From Megalobrama amblycephala (Eukaryota; Chordata; Actinopteri; Cypriniformes; Xenocyprididae): a stretch of DNA of 64,000 bases. Below the pieces are notes generated by a model. That model searched no databases. It was not told where the DNA came from and saw only the letters and a program-made list of their open reading frames with translations. The position numbers were made by a program, and so were the translations under genes. The stretch is from assembly GCF_018812025.1 (NCBI RefSeq), contig NC_063045.1, positions 61,548,839 through 61,612,838 of the forward strand, written 5' to 3'. This document shows positions 59,799-64,000 of this stretch, one piece after another (position 1 is the stretch's first letter; each line of letters starts with the position of its first letter).

Positions 59799-60119
59799 CA
59801 GGGTTCCCGCGGGGTCTTAAAAAGTCTTAAAAAGTCTAAAATTCTGAACTTTAAATTTAAGGCCTTAAAAAGTCTTAAAAACGGCCAGATTTTCATCCGA
59901 GGTCTTAAATTTCATTTAGTCGGGTCTAAAAATTTTTTTTTATCCATTTCCAGAAACGTTACCTGCTGAAAGTTATTACAAAGTAGCAAAAAAGTGGCGA
60001 GTCGTAGTTCTTTCTGGGGTATATTGGTGTTGGTATACGCGTTGATAAAACTACAAATCCCGTGATAAATGCAATACCTGCCCGCAAAATACGTCTGCGT
60101 CTCCTCAGAGTTACTTTCA

Positions 60120-60778
60120 ACGAGACATGGCTAATCACAGCGTTTTCTGCTGTTGGTTACAAGCGGTACCCAGCTCCATGTACGAGGCTCACTGCGAACT
60201 TTGCAAAAAAAAAAAAAAATCAATCAGGTACTCTGGGTGTGAAGGCGCTGGAGTCACACGCCAGAGCGGAGAAACACAAGCTAGCAGCAAAATGCCTTCA
60301 GCGGACTCGGCCAATTAGCCTCACCACTGCCGTCGTCCTCCTCAATGCCTGGTCCCTCCGGTCTCCAGCGCAATATCATCGCAGCTCCGTCGAACAACCT
60401 TCGGGGAACTTTTGGATCGACTGACACATCGAAAGCCGAGGTGCTTTGGATACTACACACGGTGACTAAACACCACTCATTTAATAGCAGCAGTGAGATT
60501 AGCGATCTCTTCCAAGTGATGTTCCCTGATTCAGTATTCGCGAAGACGTACTGCGGGCCCAACAAGATCACTTATGTGGCGAGATTTGGATTGGGGGAGT
60601 TTATAAAGGGGGAATTGATTCGTACTCTTACCGGGCCGTATGTCGTAATGTTCAATGAAAGCCACCAGGACCAAGCAGCTTGACGTCCACGTTCGTTTCT
60701 GGAACAATGGTATTGTTAAGTCAAGGTACCTGGGCTCACAGTTCATGGGACAGTGCGGGACACACATATCAGATAATG
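60120..60778 (+). pseudogene. Broken transposase-like gene of the nested element
   Basis: Reading across three frames gives an N-terminal zinc-finger-like segment (MYEAHCELCKK, then ALESHARAEKHK: Cys-x2-Cys ... His-x5-His). A later block reads DTSKAEVLWILHTVTKHHSF, then FPDSVFAKTYCGPNKITYVA, GPYVVMFNES and LDVHVRFWNNG with SRYLGSQFMG. This layout is known from BED-finger, hAT-related host-uncharacterised proteins that are abundant in fish. A frameshift lies at the A-run near 60205 and another near 60670, and a GATA microsatellite cuts the end at 60780. It cannot be functional as it stands. Confidence 0.75.
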
Positions 60779-60779
60779 T

Positions 60780-60825
<46 letters not shown>
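60780..60825. repeat. (GATA)n microsatellite
   Basis: About 11 GATA units, followed by an inverted TATCTATC at 60848-60857. Confidence 0.95.
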
Positions 60826-61283
60826 CTCTAATTATCCCGAGGTAAGTATCTATCTATCATGGATTATCTGGTGTGTGTGTGTGCGCTACATTGGTTGTTA
60901 CCTGGGTTGGAGTAGCCTGTTCAATCTCTATTAGGCTATTAATATTCTGTTTTGTAATGTAAATAAATATGAGATGAAATCTATTCTATTTGAGGGCAAG
61001 TTTGTTTTAGCCTATTTTCATTTTGGGCCTAAGGTTTTGGGCATTTGGCACATTGTGGTGTGTGGAAGGTTACTAATGTGATTGCTTTATCTGTAAATTA
61101 AATTAATGCTTTTTCAAAGCATTAATTACTGAATTCATTGAAATAAAATGATTTTTTCAGAATTTCTTTGATTTGAATATTTTTTGGCAGTGCATCGTGT
61201 AGGTCTTAAATTTCAATCTTTATGGTCTTAAAATGTCTTAAAAAGGTCTTAAATTTGACTTACTGAAACCTGCATGAACCCTG

Positions 61284-61455
61284 TTTTAACCCAGAGGTTG
61301 GGTTGCTTTAACCCAGCGAATTGGGTTGTTTTTAACCCAGAGGTTGGGTTGTTTTAACCCAGTGAATTGGTTGTTTTTAACCCAGTGAATTGAATGTTTT
61401 AACCCAGTGAATTTGTTGTTTTTAACCCAGCGAATTGGGTTAAATGTTTGCCCAA
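61284..61455. repeat. Right remnant of the AACCCAG minisatellite
   Basis: About seven units of the same minisatellite resume after the nested transposon and run into GTTAAATGTTTGCCCAAC, the same phrase that begins the array at the left (54908-54925). Confidence 0.9.
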
Positions 61456-62152
61456 CCTGCTGGGTAGTTTTATATAACTCAACTATTGTTTAAGAATTAC
61501 TATATTGTTTGCTTAAAATTAACCCAAATGTTGGAAATTAACATTTATTAATAAGTTTAATGGATAATAATTAAATAATAAACATTTATTAAATTTGATT
61601 ATTAATAAATGTTCACCTTTTTGATTATTATTGTTGCCTCTAGTAATTATGTTTCTGATTTTTAATTTCCAACATATTTTGGGTTCATTTTAAGCCAGAC
61701 ATATAGTCATTTTTAAACAATAGCTTTGGACAGCACATTTAACCCAGCCGCTGGATTAAAACAACCCAATCACTGGGTTTGTCCACATTTTACCCAACTT
61801 GGATTTGTTTTTAACCCAGCTTTTTTGAGTGTAAGACTTGATCTCTGTCCGATTTGTAAATGAATCTTTTGAAATGAATCTGCTTCACAGAACCACATGA
61901 ATCAGATTGAACTCACTGACTCAGTTGAGCGAGTCACAGTGGTTAACGGCTCACTGGATTATCAGTGAAACTACTGTGAGTTAAATCTCTTGTGCACGTC
62001 ACATGAGAAGTATTATTTGTGTTGTTGCGTATGAATGTTGTTCCAAATCAATTATCATTTCTGCTCCGCAATAAGATAGCAATAGAATCAGACACTTTCT
62101 AGGGTTGTGTAGTAGTTCCTCTCTGAACTGTGTGTGTTTGTGTTTGATGTAG

Positions 62153-62304
62153 CTGACAGATGGAGGAAAGGCAGCTAAAGCCAAGATCAGCGTCGGGGAC
62201 GTTGTGTTGTCTATCGATGGCATCGCCACGGAGGGAATGACCCACCTGGAAGCCCAGAACAAAATCAAAGCCTGTACGGGGAACCTGAACCTCTCTCTGC
62301 TGAG
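62153..62304 (+). CDS. pdlim5: PDLIM5 (ENH), second coding exon (end of PDZ domain)
   Basis: This 152-bp exon starts after AG at 62151-62152 in phase 0 and encodes LTDGGKAAKAKISVGDVVLS, then IDGIATEGMTHLEAQNKIKA and CTGNLNLSLLR (last codon split). GDVVLSIDGI, MTHLEAQNKIK and CTG are, by what I know of the family, closer to PDLIM5 than to PDLIM7 (GDWVLSIDG) or LDB3. With the first exon it gives a complete PDZ domain of about 84 residues. The LIM domains lie beyond the window. Donor GTAAAA at 62305. Confidence 0.94.
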
Positions 62305-62330
62305 GTAAAACACACACACATATATTAGAT

Positions 62331-62520
62331 CATGATCACAATAGAATGATTTCTGAAGGATCATGTGACACTGAAGACTGGAGTAATGATGCTGAAAATT
62401 CTCCTTTGATCACAGAAATAAATTACACTTTACTATATATTCACATAGAAAACAGCTGATTTAAATTGTAAAAATATTTCACTATTTTTACTGTATTTTT
62501 ATCAAATAAATGCATCCTTG
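62331..62520. mobile_element. Fragment of the 22894-23326 element family
   Basis: GAATGATTTCTGAAGGATCA, then GATGCTGAAAATTCTCCTTT and ATGCATCCTTGGTGAGTAGA match the right half of the element at 22894-23326. Both ends are lost. It begins only 26 bp after the pdlim5 donor site. Confidence 0.8.
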
Positions 62521-64000
62521 GTGAGTAGAAAAGACGGAAGAGAAACATAAAAAAAAAAAATCGCAGTTATTTCATACTGTTGACCGCTAATGTACCTGCA
62601 AACTGCATCGTCCCATAGGTCAAGCAGAACCTTTATTGAAAGCAAACTCATGTTTGTCCAGATAAGATCAGGGATTGTGTAAATATGACAGCGGTTCCTC
62701 CAGAGGAGATGAGCTGTTTGGTTAATGCAGCTCTTGGCCGGGTTTTGTCCCTCCTGCGGCCTCTTCCCATCGCGGGACACGCAGGATCTAATGCAGTCAA
62801 GATGTTCGGATCGACAGACTCTTGTGTTTCAGCCTGTTTTAATGGCCTCTCTGCACATCAGTTTCTTCAGAAGCCTGGCCACTGAATCTTTAATTGTAGT
62901 TTTGTTCATCTATCATCACAGTTATCAGTGTTATACAGTCATTCTAGGATTGCTGAATTACAATTAAAGGATTAGTGCATCGTTAACGCATTATTTACAC
63001 ACCCTCGTGTTCTTCCAGACCTTATTTTCTTCTTTAGATCAATTACATTTATGCATTTTGGCTGATGCTTTTATCCAAAGTGAATTGCATTGCATTCAAG
63101 GTATGTGTTTTTATGTGAGCGTGACATTCAAAATCCTAGATTGCAAGATCTAAATGCTGTAATTTTCTGTACAATAAAAGCAAATGCGGATAGATGCATA
63201 AAAAATGCCATAAAAGTATCAGTAAATACCAACTTAAGATTATGTGAAGAACAGACACAAATTTATGCCTTCAGATGACTCTGGAATATAGTCAGACCTC
63301 TTTTATGATGCTTTTTTGTCATTTTTCCAGTTGGACATGATCTATTTCAATTATTTTCATTGCAAGGTTTATTTTGAGAGAGGTATGGAAAGAAGTAAAT
63401 CATTTCGCCGTGATTTATTCCTTTAAATGTCTGTAAACGTGTGTTGACCATAGGCAGATTCATTAAAAAAGGAAAAGGATGCACTGTAGATTTTAATTTT
63501 TAAGATTTAGTTGGTTTAAAACGAGGTGCAGCGAAAGAAACAGCTCATATTCTGGAGTTATGGGCCCTTTGAAAGGAAATTTAGGGAAGAGAGATTGTGC
63601 AAGAGCTCAGGAATCTCCCATTAAAGTCTTTTAGTGCCGTTTTCATAGCTGTTGAACATTTGTCAGTGAGTCTGCAAAGGCCATCAAACAGCACTTAAGC
63701 TTGACTATTAAGATAACATCACATTAGGAAGAGCGTAGCGTTTACTCTGAGATCCCAGAGAGCCATTTGAACCCAAACCACCCAGATCAGCTGTAACTCG
63801 CTTATTAATGAACCAGCATGTCTGTACGTGTTTCTGAAGAGTTTCAATTGTGGTTTGATTGTGAATATTGAGTGGATGATGAGGTTTATAAGTCTTCCGT
63901 TACACCTCTTTTACATGACGCAAATTACAAGAGTTATGGCCCGTTCACAATAACGGCAATAGCTGTAATGATAAAGACGGCAAAGAGAAACGATACCGTT
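62521..64000 (+). other. pdlim5: pdlim5 next intron, start
   Basis: No further exon is seen before the window ends. A short dispersed-repeat piece lies at about 63047-63108 (TTATGCATTTTGGCTGATGC, then TTTTATCCAAAGTGAATTGC), of a type common in teleosts. AATTAAAGGATTAGTGCATC at 62964 resembles the end of the TTAA-flanked MITE at 32568. Confidence 0.5.

Larger units (their letters stand above)
59799..61283 (+). mobile_element. 1485-bp hAT-like DNA transposon nested in the minisatellite, 5-bp TSD
   Basis: The ends CAGGGTTCCCGCGGGGTC and ...CCTGCATGAACCCTG are inverted, and both flanking regions are full of GTCTTAAAAAG / GGTCTTAAATTT phrases. TTTTA lies directly before and after; removing the element and one TTTTA restores a normal minisatellite unit. 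A 5-bp duplication differs from the usual 8 bp of hAT elements, but some hAT lineages make 5-bp ones. It carries the broken transposase-like gene described separately. Confidence 0.8.
54817..61831. mobile_element. 7.0-kb CACTA-like non-autonomous element with expanded minisatellite
   Basis: The left end is CACTCTAAAAAAAAAATGCT and the right end is AGCTTTTTTGAGTG, i.e. inverted CACTC termini. Inverted similarity runs about 100 bp inward: GGTTAAAAATGGACAAACCC against GGGTTTGTCCACATTTTACC. TA flanks both sides (54815-54816, 61832-61833). CACT(A/C) termini and a 2-3-bp duplication are known of EnSpm/CACTA elements. Inside lie a minisatellite (54920-59798 and 61284-61455) and a nested element (59799-61283). 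No CACTA transposase is present. Confidence 0.8.
18137..62152 (+). other. pdlim5: pdlim5 giant intron (44,016 bp)
   Basis: Bounded by the donor GTGAGT at 18137 and the acceptor GTAG at 62151-62152. The two exons join in frame as ...LTISK-LTDGGKAAK..., the correct PDZ order. No convincing additional pdlim5 exon was seen inside. The intron holds most of the repeats listed below. Confidence 0.85.

Noticed and set aside
60345..60683. A single-copy host gene of ~112 codons
   Set aside because: It lies inside a transposon with inverted ends and a TSD, is frameshifted at both sides, and matches the layout of BED/hAT-type element proteins.

Overview
The window is a fish nuclear genome segment, almost certainly from a cyprinid (carp/zebrafish-like) teleost. 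The evidence is vertebrate spliced genes in low gene density, long AT-rich introns, many TA/CA/GATA microsatellites, and several MITE-like elements with well-preserved inverted ends and target-site duplications (TSDs). I recognise three genes, all on the + strand; everything else is intron, intergenic DNA or repeats.

Layout: (1) 1-1867 holds the last two coding exons of a TBC-domain Rab-GAP gene of the SGSM family (sgsm1-like), probably with a long 3'UTR. (2) 5665-6009 is the complete two-exon triap1 gene (74 aa, twin CX9C). A 5'-truncated LINE with a 16-bp TSD lies just upstream of its start. (3) 10.5-10.7 kb is a CpG-rich probable promoter and non-coding first exon of pdlim5. The start codon exon is at 17983-18136 and the next coding exon at 62153-62304; together they encode most of a PDZ domain of the ENH/Enigma type. 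The 44,016-bp intron between them fills most of the window.

The repeat landscape is the most informative part. Between triap1 and pdlim5 there is a 1.19-kb fold-back element whose pre-insertion sequence survives in a paralogous copy 3.5 kb away. Inside the pdlim5 intron are: an ~81-bp minisatellite carrying about twelve TGAGTCA (AP-1-type) motifs; inverted copies of a hAT-like element; a TTAA-flanked fold-back MITE; recently duplicated blocks at 34.5-39.9 kb; a 1.6-kb AC-rich minisatellite with a 334-bp higher-order period; an AT-rich minisatellite; a 1.9-kb GGAT repeat; and a 7.0-kb CACTA-like element. That last element has an interior expanded into about 200 units of an AACCCAGCGAATTGGGTTG-type minisatellite, with a 1.5-kb transposase-bearing element nested in it.

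Two minus-strand open segments (13456-13871 and 46279-46571) look exon-like and are flanked by plausible splice sites, but I do not recognise them. I found no tRNA, rRNA, CRISPR or operon-type feature. Nothing suggests prokaryotic sequence. The three recognised genes act in different processes (Rab regulation, mitochondrial lipid transfer/apoptosis control, muscle Z-disc/actin scaffolding), and nothing in the sequence says they work together.
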